Shown here in pieces: positions 46,588 to 56,160 of a stretch of DNA of 64,000 nucleotides (the first letter of the stretch is position 1; the number at the start of each line of letters is the position of its first letter). The stretch covers positions 18,780 to 82,779 of the forward strand of contig NZ_LUHJ01000017.1 of assembly GCF_001597745.1 (NCBI RefSeq). Direction: 5' to 3'. Position numbers and translations under genes: made by a program. Source of the stretch: Anabaena sp. 4-3. Lineage in GTDB: Bacteria > Cyanobacteriota > Cyanobacteriia > Cyanobacteriales > Nostocaceae. The notes under the pieces were generated by a model. It was given only the letters and a program-made list of their open reading frames with translations, did no database searches and was not told the origin of the DNA.

Positions 46588-47889
46588 ATGCTGCGAATCA
46601 TTACTCAGCAGGCAGACGTTAGAGCAGAACTAAAACGGATCTGCGATCGCACCAATGATGAACCAGTGCTTCATCAAGAAGCCACCGTGCGGGAAGTGTT
46701 GCAAGCAGTTAAACGCCAAGGCGATAAAGCTGTGCTACATTATACCGCCGAATTTGACAATCAAGACCTCAAGCCTGAAGAACTGCTTGTCAAAGGTTCG
46801 GAACTGGATGCGGCTTACCAAAAGGTATCGAAAGAACTACTACAGGCAATTCAGCTAGCTTGTGAGCAAATTGAAGCCTTTCATCGTCAGCGAGTCCCGA
46901 AAACCTGGGTACAGTTTGGCGATGATGATGTGGTGTTAGGTAAACGCTACACTGCGGTAGACCGTGCGGGTTTGTATATCCCTGGAGGCCGTGCGGCGTA
47001 TCCGAGTACGGTACTAATGAACGCCATTCCGGCGAAAGTGGCTGGTGTACCGCGTGTAGTCATGGTGACTCCCCCAGGTGCAAATAAAACTATTAACCCG
47101 GCGGTGTTAGTCGCGGCACAAGAAGCGGGAGTTAAAGAAATTTATCGGGTAGGAGGCGCGCAGGCGATCGCCGCTTTAGCTTATGGTACAGAAACCATCC
47201 CCAAGGTAGATGTAATTACCGGGCCGGGGAATATTTATGTCACCTTAGCTAAAAAGTTAGTCTACGGCACTGTGGGGATTGATTGTTTAGCCGGGCCTTC
47301 GGAAGTGCTAATCATTGCCGATGAAACAGCTAATCCTGTGCAAGTGGCGACTGATTTATTAGCGCAAGCCGAACATGATCCGATGGCGGCGGCGATTTTG
47401 TTAACCACAGAACCGGCGTTAGCCAAAAATGTGCAAGTAGCTGTAGAAAGACAATTAGTTGATCACCCCCGGCGGATAGATACCGAAAAAGCGATCGCTC
47501 ACTACGGTTTAATCATCCTGGTGGAATCTTTAGAAGCAGCTGCGGAACTCTCCAATGAATTCGCACCGGAACACCTAGAATTAGAAGTTAAAGACCCTTG
47601 GGCATTATTGCCGAACATTCGCCATGCTGGGGCGATATTCCTCGGCTATTCTACACCGGAAGCTGTTGGGGATTACATAGCAGGGCCTAACCACACCTTA
47701 CCTACTTCTGGTGCTGCTCGCTACGCTTCCGCTTTGGGAGTGGAAACTTTTCTGAAGCATTCCAATATTATTCAATATTCACCCACAGCATTGCAAAAAG
47801 TTGCAGGAGCCATTGACGCACTAGCCACAGCCGAAGGCTTACCTTCTCATGCTGATTCAGTGCGTCGCCGAATTCAGCAAGAAGACTGA
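46588..47889 (+). CDS. hisD: Histidinol dehydrogenase
   Basis: 433 residues. It catalyses the last two steps of histidine synthesis, L-histidinol to L-histidine with two NAD+. Motifs of the family are present: VPGGRAAYPSTVLMNAIPAKVAGV (as YIPGGRAAYPS), GGAQAIAALAYGT, GPGNIYVTLAKK, GPSEVLIIADETANP, LAQAEHDP (metal ligands) and FAPEHLEL. Length is standard. It is a single gene, not in a his operon, as is common in cyanobacteria. Confidence 0.97.
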   Translation: MLRIITQQADVRAELKRICDRTNDEPVLHQEATVREVLQAVKRQGDKAVLHYTAEFDNQDLKPEELLVKGSELDAAYQKVSKELLQAIQLACEQIEAFHRQRVPKTWVQFGDDDVVLGKRYTAVDRAGLYIPGGRAAYPSTVLMNAIPAKVAGVPRVVMVTPPGANKTINPAVLVAAQEAGVKEIYRVGGAQAIAALAYGTETIPKVDVITGPGNIYVTLAKKLVYGTVGIDCLAGPSEVLIIADETANPVQVATDLLAQAEHDPMAAAILLTTEPALAKNVQVAVERQLVDHPRRIDTEKAIAHYGLIILVESLEAAAELSNEFAPEHLELEVKDPWALLPNIRHAGAIFLGYSTPEAVGDYIAGPNHTLPTSGAARYASALGVETFLKHSNIIQYSPTALQKVAGAIDALATAEGLPSHADSVRRRIQQED

Positions 47890-48104
47890 TGGAGAATGCT
47901 TAAGTTTTTCCTATAGTTTTGGTAAAAAATACTTAATGGCTTCAAACTAAAAGTTTAGGCAGCTGTCATCTTCACCTGGGAAAGCTTTGTACAGCAAAGT
48001 CTCTACCATGTAAACTCAGTCTTTGTGTGAGAAATTGTTGGTATGGCTGCCAATCAGTTGATTCATGCTGATATCAGGAATCTGAATTGGAAGAGGTAAC
48101 AGCC

Positions 48105-48530
48105 ATGCTCAAAACTATTTTGGTAGCTATAGATGGTTCGGAAATTGCAACACGAGTCATCCAGACTTTAGAAAATTTGGTTTTGTCACCAGAGACAAAA
48201 GTCATACTCTGTCATGTATTTCCCACAGGCGAGTCAGACACAGAATTACCAGCTGATCGACCTCAGCCTGAATCTGCTCGATTTTCATCTTTTCATATTG
48301 AACAGCAATTGCAATCTTTCCAAGAACAGTTATCAGTCAAAACTCACATAGAATTGGTTGCCGGAGAACCAGCCGACGAAATTATTCGCCTCGCCAATAT
48401 TCACCAAGCTGATTTAATTATTATTGGTAGTCGTGGTTTAACTGGCATGAAGCGAATTGTTTTAGGTTCTGTGAGTAATCAAGTAGTGGAAGAGGCTGGT
48501 TGTTCTGTGTTGGTGGTCAAGCCGCATTAA
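48105..48530 (+). CDS. Universal stress protein (UspA family)
   Basis: 141 residues from the ATG at 48105, preceded by a GAGGT ribosome site; a TTG 18 bases upstream is less likely. The N-terminal strand MLKTILVAIDGSE and the C-terminal GSRGLTGMKRIVLGSVSNQVVEEAGCSVLVVKP carry the ATP-binding pattern G-x2-G-x9-G-S. It acts in the cytoplasm; the specific stress is unknown. Confidence 0.92.
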   Translation: MLKTILVAIDGSEIATRVIQTLENLVLSPETKVILCHVFPTGESDTELPADRPQPESARFSSFHIEQQLQSFQEQLSVKTHIELVAGEPADEIIRLANIHQADLIIIGSRGLTGMKRIVLGSVSNQVVEEAGCSVLVVKPH

Positions 48531-48568
48531 AATAATATTGATGCAATTAAACAGGTGAAAATGGGATT

Positions 48569-48958
48569 TTAGCGTCTGTTTTTCTCCACCAAAAATTGAC
48601 GCAAGCTTAGTAAACTCAAAGTTTGCCCTAAATTTAACGGCATCAATGATACGCCTTCTAAATGAGATTGTACCCAACCGTCTCCCCAATACCATTCGTG
48701 AAAACCATCTATCCCGCCACTGAGTAGCAAGCGTAGACAGTTAGATTTTGCTACATCCACTTGATGATGAATACTGATGGGGCCAGTCCAGGTAGTAAAT
48801 TTGATACCTTGACTCAGTTCGTCTGGTATTCCTGGGGCAAAACGCTGTCCGAGGAGCCATTTTTTGAGTTGTTCAGTTCGCAGTAAACTATCATGAATTG
48901 CACTGGCTGAGGCAGCAATTTCTATTCTGAGTTGGCTTTTTTGAAAATTTCCTAGCAT
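48569..48958 (-). CDS. SRPBCC/START-like hypothetical protein
   Basis: 129 residues. SQLRIEIAASASAIHDSLLRTEQLKKWL at the start followed by beta strands (FTTWTGPISIHHQVDVAKSNCLRLLLSGGIDGFHEWYWGDGWVQSHLEGV) and a long C-terminal helix is the layout of the helix-grip SRPBCC fold, which binds hydrophobic ligands. It is convergent with the universal stress protein gene. No catalytic residues are evident. Confidence 0.7.
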   Translation of the reverse strand: MLGNFQKSQLRIEIAASASAIHDSLLRTEQLKKWLLGQRFAPGIPDELSQGIKFTTWTGPISIHHQVDVAKSNCLRLLLSGGIDGFHEWYWGDGWVQSHLEGVSLMPLNLGQTLSLLSLRQFLVEKNRR

Positions 48959-49400
48959 TGCTAAAAATTACACTTTGATGATAATGAGTTGTTGTTTTTT
49001 ATGGTGAGGATAACTATCAAGATGATGCAATATTTTTAGTTGTTAACATCACACCTAATGAGCAATAATACCATTGCTATAACTTGAGATGAGAATAATA
49101 ATTTTAATGTAACTTATATTGCTTTCAAAATGCTGATTGAGCAGGATTATTGGCTGTTAGTTAAATATACCAGAAGATAGATAAATAAAAATTGCTGGGG
49201 ATAGAGGCATGCTCTGTCTGAATTTTGGTTAAGTTGAGAAATTGTTTCTGAACTGTGGGCTAGACTCGCCGGAATATCAATTTTCTCTGATACTGAGGCT
49301 ACTTATGTATAAGTTAAGTTTTGTTATACTAAATATAAGATTCACCCCTATGCTGATGTGTCAGGGGAGTGGGTAAGAAATTATTATTGGTAAGGTTTTC
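48959..49400. other. Spacer upstream of hslO, no gene seen
   Basis: About 440 AT-rich bases lie between divergent genes. A TATACT box at 49325 is a possible hslO -10 element; I see no good -35. There is no ORF of note. Confidence 0.35.
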
Positions 49401-50306
49401 ATGGCGGATCAGTTAATTCGTGCCACAGCAGCTGATGGTGGGATTCGTGCAGTAGGTGTGATTACCACACGCTTAACAGAAGAGGCACGACAACGCCACA
49501 AGCTTTCCTATGTAGCAACTGCGGCTCTAGGTCGGACGATGGCATCAGGTTTGTTGATGGCTTCTAGTATGAAGCGACCAGGATCTAGGGTGAATGTGAG
49601 GATTAAAGGCGATGGCCCTTTAGGCGGTATATTAGTAGATGCTGGCTTAGATGGGACAGTACGGGGTTATGTAGGCAACCCATCTGTAGAATTGCCACCC
49701 AATGCTAAGGGAAAATTAGATGTTGGGGGTGCAGTGGGTAATGGCTACCTTTATGTTGTCAGAGATATCGGTTACGGCTACCCCTACTCTAGTACAGTTG
49801 AATTGGTGTCCGGTGAGATTGGTGATGATGTCGCGCATTACTTAGTGAATTCTGAGCAAACACCTTCGGCAGTGGTTTTAGGGGTGTTTGTCGGTTCAGG
49901 TGGAGTGACGGCGGCGGGAGGCTTGTTAGTACAGGTATTGCCGAAAGCTGCCAGAGATGAGGCTTTAGTAGCAAAATTGGAAGCGCGGGTAGCAGCGTTA
50001 TCAGGGTTCACGCCGTTATTGCAAGCAGGGAAGAATTTACCGGAGATATTTAATGATTTATTGGGTGATATGGGGTTAAGCATCTTTCCTGAACACCAAA
50101 TTTTGCGGTTTCATTGCGGTTGCTCTTTTGACCGGGTGCTAGGAGCATTAAAGATGTTGGGTGAGGCAGAATTACAAGATATGATTGTCAAAGATGATGG
50201 GGCAGAAGCTACTTGCGACTTTTGCGGCAGTGTGTATCAAGCCAGCAGTGATCATTTAGCTCAATTAATTGTGGATTTGCAAGGGGAGTCATCGGTTTCC
50301 AGTTAA
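49401..50306 (+). CDS. hslO: Hsp33 redox-regulated chaperone
   Basis: 301 residues. The N-terminal domain begins ADQLIRATAADGGIRAVGVITT. The C-terminal redox switch has four zinc-binding Cys, in HCGCSFDRV and CDFCGSVY. Under oxidative stress the zinc is released, disulfides form, and the protein becomes a holdase in the cytoplasm. An AAGG ribosome site precedes the ATG. Length is normal. Confidence 0.95.
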   Translation: MADQLIRATAADGGIRAVGVITTRLTEEARQRHKLSYVATAALGRTMASGLLMASSMKRPGSRVNVRIKGDGPLGGILVDAGLDGTVRGYVGNPSVELPPNAKGKLDVGGAVGNGYLYVVRDIGYGYPYSSTVELVSGEIGDDVAHYLVNSEQTPSAVVLGVFVGSGGVTAAGGLLVQVLPKAARDEALVAKLEARVAALSGFTPLLQAGKNLPEIFNDLLGDMGLSIFPEHQILRFHCGCSFDRVLGALKMLGEAELQDMIVKDDGAEATCDFCGSVYQASSDHLAQLIVDLQGESSVSS

Positions 50307-50458
50307 GTATAAAAGAAGGCTGAATCTTTTAATTATTAATGTTATCTGTGGGTAGGATAATGTAACAAGTAGCTTTTGAAATATGAGAAAGTTACTATGG
50401 CAAAAATAGAATTATCATTCTAAAACAGATCGCTATTCCCTTATTTGTGGTGTGAGAG

Positions 50459-52501
50459 ATGACAGAGCGGGATATCCCAGAAAGTTGGCATCCAAGCAGA
50501 GGAAGAAAACCAGATGAGATAGGAGGATTCTCCCGAACGCAAAAATTTGGTGAACCTGATGTTTCTGGTGTACCTGCTACTGGTTCGTCTAATTCAGTGC
50601 AGCAACTCACAGATAACAAAACCGCAGCATACCCGATTAACAGCGAATCAGAAAAAAATGTAGGCGTTAGCGGCCAAAGCAAATTGCCGGGCTGGATGAA
50701 AGGCTGGATGGGATGGGCGTTATTGTTAACGCTGATTCCGGGTGGTGTGGCATTTATGGCCACAGCAATGCTGCTGAAGTTACCATCTGCGCCTAATTGT
50801 CCGTCAATTTTTTGGCCGCTAGCGAGTGCGTCGGTGCGGCTGCATTGCGCTCAACTGGCGGCTACTAAACAAACAGTTGAAGATTTGCTACAAGCGATCG
50901 CCTTAGTGCGACAATTACCCCCAGACCATCCACTGCGGGGAGAAATTGATCGGTTTGTAGAACAATGGTCACGGGATATTTTAAAGCTGGCTGATCAAAG
51001 TTTTCAAGCGGGGAATTTAGAAGAGGCGATCGCCACGGCGCGCAAGATACCCCAAGATGTGTCAGCTTATAAATTGGTAGATGAGCAAATTGCTAAGTGG
51101 GAAGCAATTTGGACGAAGGCAGAAGGTATATACCAGGAAGCAGAAGCAGAACTACGGGAACGACGCTGGCAATCAGCGTTTATGGTTGCAGCTAAATTGG
51201 TGCGTGTAGATAATAAGTATTGGGCAACGACTAAATACGACCAATTGAACGGCATTATTACCTTAGCAAAAGAAGACGTTGATAAGTTAGGTACAGCCGA
51301 AAGATTAGCTAAGAGTAGATCAGTAGATAATTTACTAGAAGCGATCAAATTAGCTCAATCGATTGGACAAAATAGCTACTTATATCAAAAAGCGCAAGAA
51401 CTGATTCCTGCCTACGGGCGGAAAATGCTGGATTTAGCACAAGCGAAAATGAAACAGCGTGATGCTGATACAGCTATAGACATTGCCAGACAAATTCCAC
51501 AAATTACCGGAATACAGGCAGAAGTGGAAGACTTTATTGCCTTGGCTGATGCCCAAAGAAGTGCGTGGATAGGTAATATAGCAGGTTTGGAATCAGCAAT
51601 TACCCTGGCACAAGACATTGATCCATCACGGCCAGTGTATGACAAAGCGCAACAGCTAATTACCCAATGGCAGTTGGAAATTGAAGATGTTGCCCGGTTG
51701 GAAAAAGCGAGAACACTAGCTAGCCGAGGCACAATTGATGATTTAACAGCAGCGATCGCCGAAGCACAAATGGTGCCGGGAAGCAACCCCCGCAGTTCGG
51801 AAGCTAGACAAAGTATTAACCGTTGGCAAGCACAGATAGAAACTATTGAAGACCAACCTTATCTGGAAAGGGCGGAACAAATAGCTTATTTAGGGGATAT
51901 GAATTCTTTGCAAGCGGCGATCGCCGAAGCTAGCCAAATTCGTCCGGGTCGGTCATTGTATCCAGAAGCACGCCGCAGAATTCGGAATTGGGTAGGTAGG
52001 ATAGAGCGGATCCAAGACCAACCAATATTAGCTCAGGCGCGCGACTTAGCCCAAATTGGAGAGTTGACGGCAGCAATTAATACAGCTAGACCACTGGCAT
52101 CTTCTGGGCGATCGCTGGCTGGGGAAGCGCAAGCCGCCATCGATGAATGGCAAGGCCAAATTCGTGCTAGGGAAAATTGGCAACAAGCCAAAGAAATTGC
52201 ACAGGCTGGTACACCGGGAGCTTTGCTGCAAGCGATTAGATTGGCTGATCAGATTTCCAACCGCAGTTTGTTGCGGATGGATGCCAATATAGCTATTGAC
52301 CAATGGAGTCAGCAAATCTTAGATATTGCCCGTTCTCAAGGTAGTTCTGATATTCCCAGAGCGATTGAAACTGCTCGCTTAGTACCACGGGGTAGCTCTA
52401 CTTACAATGCAGCACAAGACCAAATTAAATTATGGCAGCAGTTGCTTAATCCTGAGCCGATACAGCAATTTCAGCCTTCTACTATTAGTGATGAGCAGTA
52501 G
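50459..52501 (+). CDS. Membrane-anchored protein with about 40-residue helical repeats
   Basis: 680 residues. A polar N-terminus (1-70) is followed by one membrane helix (WMGWALLLTLIPGGVAFMATAML) and a long repeat region. The unit reads roughly LEKARTLASRGTIDDLTAAIAEAQMVPGSNPRSSEARQSINRWQAQI, i.e. an A-G-[ND]-L-x-x-AI-x-x-A turn, a Tyr/Ser position, and an I-x-x-W-x-x-x-I helix. At least ten degenerate units are present. The unit is TPR-like in period but not in consensus. Homologues in cyanobacteria are often labelled chromosome segregation ATPase, but no ATPase motif is present. It probably serves as a scaffold at a membrane. Confidence 0.75.
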   Translation: MTERDIPESWHPSRGRKPDEIGGFSRTQKFGEPDVSGVPATGSSNSVQQLTDNKTAAYPINSESEKNVGVSGQSKLPGWMKGWMGWALLLTLIPGGVAFMATAMLLKLPSAPNCPSIFWPLASASVRLHCAQLAATKQTVEDLLQAIALVRQLPPDHPLRGEIDRFVEQWSRDILKLADQSFQAGNLEEAIATARKIPQDVSAYKLVDEQIAKWEAIWTKAEGIYQEAEAELRERRWQSAFMVAAKLVRVDNKYWATTKYDQLNGIITLAKEDVDKLGTAERLAKSRSVDNLLEAIKLAQSIGQNSYLYQKAQELIPAYGRKMLDLAQAKMKQRDADTAIDIARQIPQITGIQAEVEDFIALADAQRSAWIGNIAGLESAITLAQDIDPSRPVYDKAQQLITQWQLEIEDVARLEKARTLASRGTIDDLTAAIAEAQMVPGSNPRSSEARQSINRWQAQIETIEDQPYLERAEQIAYLGDMNSLQAAIAEASQIRPGRSLYPEARRRIRNWVGRIERIQDQPILAQARDLAQIGELTAAINTARPLASSGRSLAGEAQAAIDEWQGQIRARENWQQAKEIAQAGTPGALLQAIRLADQISNRSLLRMDANIAIDQWSQQILDIARSQGSSDIPRAIETARLVPRGSSTYNAAQDQIKLWQQLLNPEPIQQFQPSTISDEQ

Positions 52502-52506
52502 TTTTG

Positions 52507-52538
52507 AGAGGCGCGAAGTTTCGCGTCTCTTGATTTTT
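52507..52538 (+). terminator. Terminator after the repeat-protein gene
   Basis: An 11-bp stem AGAGGCGCGAA/TTCGCGTCTCT (one G-U pair) with a two-base loop is followed by GATTTTTGTTT. It lies six bases past the stop codon. Confidence 0.8.
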
Positions 52539-52539
52539 G

Positions 52540-52645
52540 TTTCGCGCATACCGCTAAGGCGGAACCGCTTGCGGTAGGCGCAAATAAGAACGCCAATAAG
52601 TAAGTATTGCAAGTATTGTAGGGGTTTAGCATTGCTAAACCCCTA
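52540..52645. repeat. Interspersed palindromic repeats between convergent genes
   Basis: Two elements sit here. One at about 52540-52582 (CCGCTAAGGCGGAACCGC, TTGCGGTAGGCGC) is a form widely dispersed in Nostoc genomes. The other at 52619-52645 is a 13-bp perfect palindrome with a single-base loop (TAGGGGTTTAGCA-T-TGCTAAACCCCTA). It may act as the terminator of the fructosamine kinase gene. Confidence 0.7.
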
Positions 52646-52651
52646 CTCCCT

Positions 52652-53524
52652 CTAATGGAGCGATCGCAAAATTTGGTCTATCATGCGATTAGCTTGGGAA
52701 GCATAACCACCACCAAATAAATTGAAGTGATTTAAAATGTGGTACAGGTTATAGAGTGTTTTTCGGGTTTCATAACCTGCATCTAAGGGGAAGACTTCGT
52801 TATAACCCTGATAAAAAGCTGCGGGAAACCCACCGAAAAGTTCTGTCATGGCGATATCAACTTCTCTATCCCCAAAATAAGTAGCTGGATCAAATATCAC
52901 TGGTTCACCTGTGACAGTACAGCCAGCATTCCCACCCCATAAATCACCATGTACTAAGGAAGGTTTTACTTCGTGATTGGCTAGCAGTTGGGGAATAGCA
53001 TCTAGTAATTCGTCTTGTTTGGGGAAGTTACCACCTCGTCGCCTTGCAAGTTGAAATTGATAGCCCAAGCGGTGTTTAACATAAAATTCTACCCAGTCTG
53101 CTGTCCAAGTATTGATTTGGGGTGTAGAACCGATGGTGTTATTCATCTCCCAACCGTAACCTTTAGGGCTAGTGGTTTTGTGCATCGCTGCTAACCTACG
53201 TCCCATTTCTGCCCAAGAATTACTGTTACCGCCTCCCATTTCCAACCATTCTAGGATGATATAACCAGAATTCCCGGCTGTACCCCAACATATTGGTTTT
53301 GGTACGCGAATCGTATTAGTATCGTACATCTGCTGTAATCCCAGCATCTCTGCTTCAAACATGGCAACTTGAGATGCTTGGTTGAGTTTGACAAAATACG
53401 TTAGTTTGCCATCAGAGACAGCATACCCTTGGTTAATGCAGCCACCACCAACTGAACGCTTATGTTGATGCTGAAATTTTTTGTCAGTGACTCGGCTAAT
53501 ATGGGCATCGATTTCAGTCCACAT
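52652..53524 (-). CDS. Fructosamine kinase family protein
   Basis: 290 residues from the ATG at 53524; an upstream TTG start would read into a CAAAATT repeat. The kinase-like fold has GGGCINQGYAVSDGKLTYFVKLN, the catalytic loop LVHGDLWGGNAG and the metal site VIFDPATYFGDREVDIAMTELFGGF. The family phosphorylates ketosamines on glycated proteins or metabolites so that the adduct falls off. It is a cytoplasmic, single gene. Confidence 0.92.
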   Translation of the reverse strand: MWTEIDAHISRVTDKKFQHQHKRSVGGGCINQGYAVSDGKLTYFVKLNQASQVAMFEAEMLGLQQMYDTNTIRVPKPICWGTAGNSGYIILEWLEMGGGNSNSWAEMGRRLAAMHKTTSPKGYGWEMNNTIGSTPQINTWTADWVEFYVKHRLGYQFQLARRRGGNFPKQDELLDAIPQLLANHEVKPSLVHGDLWGGNAGCTVTGEPVIFDPATYFGDREVDIAMTELFGGFPAAFYQGYNEVFPLDAGYETRKTLYNLYHILNHFNLFGGGYASQANRMIDQILRSLH

Positions 53525-53850
53525 TTTAAATTCAAAATTCAAAATTCAAAATTCAATAATTGCTCAGAGGATGATTGGAAAGTATTGTTTTTAACACCAA
53601 AGTCTCTCAAACCTAACCCCCCCAGCCCCCTTCCCTACAAGGGAATGGGGGTGTGAAAGCCTCTCTCCTTGTAGGGGAGAGGTTTGGAGAGGGGTTTTTG
53701 TAGGGGCGGGTTCACAAGTTAATTTGTAGGTAGACAGAATTCTTGATAAACTTGCCCCTACTTTGCACCTTGACAAACATCCTCTGAGTGATGAAATATC
53801 CGAAGTGGGAATTAGTATATATTATCACCCCCTAATTCCCAGTCCCTAAT
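53525..53850. repeat. Repeat-filled spacer
   Basis: The spacer holds three CAAAATT heptamers (53531-53553), then a C-rich/G-rich inverted-repeat element at 53610-53706 (CCCCCTTCCCTACAAGGGAA, CTCTCCTTGTAGGGGAGAGG), then GTAGGGGCGGGTTCACAAG, and finally CCCCTAATTCCCAGTCCCTA units at 53827-53850. The central element is a close relative of the in-frame insertion in the U32 gene at 960-1056. No gene is seen. Confidence 0.75.
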
Positions 53851-55131
53851 TTAAGCTGGTTTGAGGACAACTACACCATAAGCTTCTGGACACAGGTATT
53901 GATTAGCTGCTAAGAGTAAATCTTTGGCTGCTTGGGCTTGGATATAGGCTGGGTAGTTAAACGCTGGCTCTAAATCTCCTACTAAGGAATGATAATAACC
54001 ATATAAGCCGGTGCGATCGCTTGGTGTTTCGTTACCAAAAATAAATCTGTTAGCTACACGCTTATGAACACGGGCAATTTCTTTGTCTGTGACTAACTCT
54101 GATTGTAATCTGCGGATATGGTGAGCGATCGCTGCTTCTACTTCTGGTAAATTTTCTACTGCACACTTAGCTGAAATATAAAACGTCCCTTGTAGACGAT
54201 TACTCATATTACTAACAGCAATTGAAGTTACTAACCCTCTTTCTTCCCGTAAATCTTGGACTAATCTTGATGTTCTCCCATGTGCCAAAATCGCTGCTAA
54301 AACATCCAAAGCATAAGTTTTTTCTAAGTGGTTCATCCCTGGAACTCGCCACACCATAACTAACCTAGCTTGCTGGAGACTTTCATCGATAAATTCCCGG
54401 CGCACAATTTCAGTAAACGCAGGTTCAAGATTTGGGGAATAGGGACTAGGGACTGGGGATTGGGAAGTAATATGATGTTGAGTGAAACCTTCAGCAATAA
54501 TTTCGATTAATTCTTCCTCTGGTAAATTACCCACAGCTACAGCAGTCATCGACTGGGGTTGATACCAAGTCTGATGAAAATCTCGCATCTGCTGGGCTGT
54601 CAGTTGGGAAATCACCAATTCTGGCCCCAAGACTGGACGACGATAAGGTAACTCTGCATAGGCTGTTTCCATAGCCCGGCGAAAAGTGCGACGACGGGGG
54701 TTATCTTCAGAACGTCTAATTTCCTCCAATACCACCAACCTTTCCCGTTCAAAAGCATCATCAGGAATACTGGCATTTAATACTACATCTATTTGCAGAG
54801 GAGCTAGTGCAGCAAAATCCTTGGGAGCAGTAGTTATATAGTAATGGGTGTAATCGTGGCTAGTAGCGGCGTTAGTCACAGCACCACGTTCTTCAATTTG
54901 CCGTTCAAACTCACCGCTACCTAATCTTTCAGTACCCTTAAAAATCATGTGTTCTAAAAAGTGAGCCATACCGTTAATATCATCAGACTCCACTGCTGAA
55001 CCAACATTGATCCATAAGTTAAGGTTCATAGCTTCCACAGGCATCTGTTCAACAATAATAGTTAAGCCATTAGGTAATTGATGTACTTTTGGGGCGTTAA
55101 GACGCGGAAACTTAGACAGCGTTGAAGTCAT
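53851..55131 (-). CDS. M16 family zinc peptidase
   Basis: 426 residues. The inverted zinc motif HxxEH is in MAHFLEHMIFKGT (about residues 56-68), with the third ligand Glu expected in YAELPYRR or the nearby ETA region. The N-terminal half carries LPNGLTIIVEQMPVEAMNLNLWINVGS. Residues about 219-236 (SQSPVPSPYSPNLEP) are encoded by an in-frame heptamer repeat between the two halves. M16 enzymes degrade or process peptides; some act in RiPP maturation, but this gene is far from the precursor peptides. Confidence 0.9.
   Translation of the reverse strand: MTSTLSKFPRLNAPKVHQLPNGLTIIVEQMPVEAMNLNLWINVGSAVESDDINGMAHFLEHMIFKGTERLGSGEFERQIEERGAVTNAATSHDYTHYYITTAPKDFAALAPLQIDVVLNASIPDDAFERERLVVLEEIRRSEDNPRRRTFRRAMETAYAELPYRRPVLGPELVISQLTAQQMRDFHQTWYQPQSMTAVAVGNLPEEELIEIIAEGFTQHHITSQSPVPSPYSPNLEPAFTEIVRREFIDESLQQARLVMVWRVPGMNHLEKTYALDVLAAILAHGRTSRLVQDLREERGLVTSIAVSNMSNRLQGTFYISAKCAVENLPEVEAAIAHHIRRLQSELVTDKEIARVHKRVANRFIFGNETPSDRTGLYGYYHSLVGDLEPAFNYPAYIQAQAAKDLLLAANQYLCPEAYGVVVLKPA
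54425..54475 (-). repeat. In-frame heptamer repeat inside the M16 peptidase gene
   Basis: On the minus strand CCCAATCCCCAGTCCCTAGTCC units encode SQSPVPSPYSPN. They match the spacer repeats of rpoB-rpoC1 and the U32 gene. The insertion leaves the frame open. Confidence 0.75.
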
Positions 55132-55286
55132 GGGTAGTAGTGAGTGAACATATCCTTACTTCTATATCTTAAATCGCCCGAATCAGCCAAGTGAAGATTT
55201 AAGCAAAATCACTGTTATATCTTGTCAAGAATGAAACTTGATTATTAAAATGACTTATGTCATCAGAAAAATATAATAAAACTAAA

Positions 55287-55314
55287 TAGGTACTGAACCG
55301 CGTTCCAGTACCTA
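55287..55314 (-). terminator. Terminator after the toxin-antitoxin pair
   Basis: TAGGTACTGAAC pairs with GTTCCAGTACCTA (one bulged C). On the minus strand the stem is followed by a T-rich run (TTTAGTTTTATTATATTT). Confidence 0.75.
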
Positions 55315-55325
55315 TTAATTGAGTC

Positions 55326-55652
55326 CTATAACGGTATCACAGTTTCAGCAGATTCTCCCGGCGCGTCACAAGTCCGAAGATGTAAGGTGATTTCTGTATC
55401 AAGTCGCTTGAGAAAAATCAGCAGTTTACCCTCACTAAACCGTTGAAACTCTCCTCTCATCAAACGAGATACTTCTGGCTGCGGAATGCCAAGTAATTCG
55501 CTGATTTCGCGCTGTTTTAGATTGCGTTGTTTCAGAAGACGCAGTACGTGAATCCCTATTTTACCCCGTGTAAAAAGTTCATCTGCATCTGACAAACCGA
55601 GATCAGCAAATACGTTGCCACTGCTTTCTTCAAAAACCGGTTCTTGAGTCAT
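55326..55652 (-). CDS. HigA-like helix-turn-helix antitoxin
   Basis: 108 residues. The XRE-type HTH is LKQRNLKQREISELLGIPQPEVSRLMRGEF (about residues 40-70). The C-terminal part (FSEGKLLIFLKRLDTEITLHL) is typical of antitoxins of this family. A GGGAG ribosome site lies inside the end of the toxin gene, and the ATG overlaps the toxin stop (ATGA). Toxin-first order is that of HigBA. It probably represses the pair by binding its promoter. Confidence 0.88.
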   Translation of the reverse strand: MTQEPVFEESSGNVFADLGLSDADELFTRGKIGIHVLRLLKQRNLKQREISELLGIPQPEVSRLMRGEFQRFSEGKLLIFLKRLDTEITLHLRTCDAPGESAETVIPL

Positions 55653-56023
55653 TGTTGTTTCTCCCTTGCTACCGCATCCTTATAGCGTTGTTTAATCAGA
55701 TCAACATCAGCCTGTGGGGTTTTAATACCCTGCTTTGATTTCTTTTGAAAAGCGTGGAGGACATAGATTTTTTCTCCAATCTTTACTGCATAAACAGCCC
55801 TGTAAGTATCGGTATCGTAACGTTTGACGATTTCATACACCCCACTGCCAACCCCCTTAAAAGGCTTGGCATCCATTGGTGTATGCCCAGCTTGCACCAA
55901 TTGCAGTGCATAGCCTACTGATTTACGCACCTCTTCAGGAAATGAACAGATATTTTTGCGAGAGTCTCCCATCCAAACAAGAGGTCGTAAAGGATTTTCT
56001 ATACTATCCTCGCCATCTTCCAT
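55649..56023 (-). CDS. HigB/RelE-like toxin (phage Gp49-like)
   Basis: 124 residues. The RelE-superfamily core is seen in LVWMGDSRKNICSFPEEVRKSVGYALQLVQAG, YEIVKRYDTDTYRAVYAVKIGEKIYVLHAFQKKSKQGIKTP and DVDLIKQRYKD. YRAVYAVK..YVLHAFQKKSKQGIKTP is the catalytic basic sheet and tail of HigB-type mRNA interferases. It overlaps the antitoxin gene by four bases. Confidence 0.88.
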   Translation of the reverse strand: MEDGEDSIENPLRPLVWMGDSRKNICSFPEEVRKSVGYALQLVQAGHTPMDAKPFKGVGSGVYEIVKRYDTDTYRAVYAVKIGEKIYVLHAFQKKSKQGIKTPQADVDLIKQRYKDAVAREKQQ

Positions 56024-56160
56024 TTTATATGAAATTTCCTATAAAACAAGTCAAAAGATATCATGAAATGTCCCAGGCTGCTATTCTGAGGTTTCTTCTT
56101 CGGCTATATAGCTTGTAAAATTATGAGTAAGAATATTAATTTTTGTAAACCTAATCTTAA

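Noticed and set aside
53851-55131. M16 peptidase as the RiPP leader protease
   Set aside because: It is about 30 kb from the precursors, next to housekeeping genes, and a C39 peptidase is already in the island.
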